Assembly: GCF_963855985.1 (NCBI RefSeq)
Contig: NC_087095.1
Location: 7,574,001 to 7,638,000, forward strand
Direction of reading: 5' to 3'
DNA from: Ostrinia nubilalis
Lineage: Eukaryota; Arthropoda; Insecta; Lepidoptera; Crambidae
DNA length: 64,000 bases
The notes under the pieces were generated by a model, which was given only the letters and a program-made list of their open reading frames with translations, had not been told where the DNA came from and did not search any database. Every line of letters begins with the position of its first letter. Position 1 is the stretch's first letter. The position numbers and the translations under genes are program-made. Of the stretch, positions 63,243 through 64,000 are shown piece after piece.

Positions 63243-63365
63243 CACAAAATTAGGGGGCGTCCATAAATTACGTGAGACTTTTAGGGGGGGGAGGGGGTCA
63301 ACGAAAACCTCACTAAATCTCACGTGGGGGAGAGGGGGGGTCTCGGAAAATATCACGTAATTTTT
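63243..63365. repeat. Dispersed insect repeat, GGGGGCGTCCATAAATTACG type
   Basis: It starts AGGGGGCGTCCATAAATTAC and contains CTCACTAAATCTCACGTGGG with several G runs. ACGTAATTT at the right inverts AAATTACGT at the left. This sequence is widespread in insects and is likely a non-autonomous DNA transposon. Class not certain. Confidence 0.6.
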
Positions 63366-63639
63366 CCCGCAAGAAATAGAGTAAAATTGCCAGAAAACTG
63401 GGTTATTGAAGTAAAAAAAATGATTTTTTTTATGATGATAATGACAATTTATTCTAAACCGTCTAATCAAATTAAACTAAAAATTCCGTAGTTGTCTGTC
63501 GTTACCACAATATATTTCAGAAGCAAGCAATTACTTCATCTAAAGTCACTTTTCATATTTTCTTCTAAGGAATTTTTACTGGTTAATAAATTGTATAATA
63601 CATGAGTCAAATGACTATTACTCTTAAACTAAGTAATGT

Positions 63640-63892
63640 ATCTTAACCGTTATAGTTTTCCTTGGAAAAATTCATCCCCACTTTACATGCAGGGGAGCTA
63701 CACTAGAAAAAAATTTTTTTTCAAAATTTTATTTTACCGTTTTGTCGGCGTGATTAATATACATACATACAATACCTTCACAAAATTACAGCTCCCCAGT
63801 GCCAATAGTTTCCAAGCGAAACCTCGGACAGACAGACATATCGAAACTATAAGGGTTACGGAAGGACTACGGAACCCTAAAAAATGTCATTA
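63640..63892 (+). repeat. Dispersed repeat with CGGACAGACAGACAT/AACTATAAGGGTT blocks
   Basis: GCTCCCCAGTGCCAATAGTT, then CGGACAGACAGACATATCG, AAACTATAAGGGTTACGG and CTACGGAACCCTAAAAAATG are familiar blocks of a high-copy insect repeat. The left limit is approximate. I do not know which class it belongs to. Confidence 0.6.
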
Positions 63893-64000
63893 CATACGTA
63901 TGAAAATATTATGTATTCGTAGTTAAAGTAACCAATAGTCAAATTTGACAGATGTCAAATGACAAGTTGTTAAATAACAGAAAAAAATGTTTTTATAACA

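Noticed and set aside
63243..63365. Viral or bacterial insertion suggested by G-rich runs
   Set aside because: The sequence matches a widespread insect dispersed repeat, with no viral or bacterial coding features.

Overview
This is eukaryotic, AT-rich, intron-bearing DNA, almost certainly from a moth or butterfly (Lepidoptera). The lineage call rests on repeats I recognise: truncated RTE-type LINE ends finishing in (ATG)n tails, tRNA-derived SINEs with an 'ATTGTCC...TTTATTT' 3' end, a MITE beginning GGCTGAGTTGCACCA, a dispersed repeat ending in GCGGACGAAGTCGCGGGCA-type sequence, and TTAA-flanked piggyBac-like elements. There is no operon structure, Shine-Dalgarno signal or CRISPR array.

Only one gene can be called with confidence: a secreted trypsin-like serine protease on the + strand (four exons, 35727-39012, 261 residues). 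The catalytic triad, the trypsin-specificity aspartate, six core cysteines and consensus splice sites are all visible. Its upstream region has GATA-type sites and an arthropod-like initiator. Its introns carry a hairpin MITE, an RTE fragment and a SINE. A few other segments look exon-like and may belong to long-intron genes: a 58-nt segment on the - strand (26902-26959), a GC3-rich terminal-exon-like segment on + (60908-61006), and a CpG-rich segment ending in a strong donor on - (49745-49935). These are tentative and I name no product for them.

The rest is a mosaic of mobile-element debris. 0-5 kb: SINE, 956-bp piggyBac-like MITE, RTE fragment, decayed ~170-bp tandem array. 5-10 kb: RTE scraps with target duplications, a 935-bp TTA-flanked element with a second MITE inserted in its target duplication. 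10-16 kb: SINE, a second copy of the 956-bp MITE, a Helitron-like repeat, a second piggyBac-like family (951 bp). 18-19.6 kb: complete but dead mariner with perfect 29-bp termini. 20.9-22.7 kb: a 1.75-kb fold-back element made from the inverted 3' end of a mariner/IS630-type transposon. 22.7-32 kb: long unique-looking AT-rich sequence. 32-35 kb: three more DNA-transposon derivatives. 35.6-39 kb: the trypsin gene. 40-45 kb: RTE fragments (one twin-primed), MITEs, SINE. 45-55 kb: mostly unique sequence with scattered CpG-rich patches. 55-58 kb: RTE fragment, MITE, a second large palindrome (1.43 kb). 58-64 kb: sparse sequence, RTE fragment, possible terminal exon, two dispersed repeats.

I see no new multi-gene system. 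The most unusual objects are the two large palindromes, the two piggyBac-like families that share length and internal palindrome architecture, and the twin-primed and minute RTE insertions.
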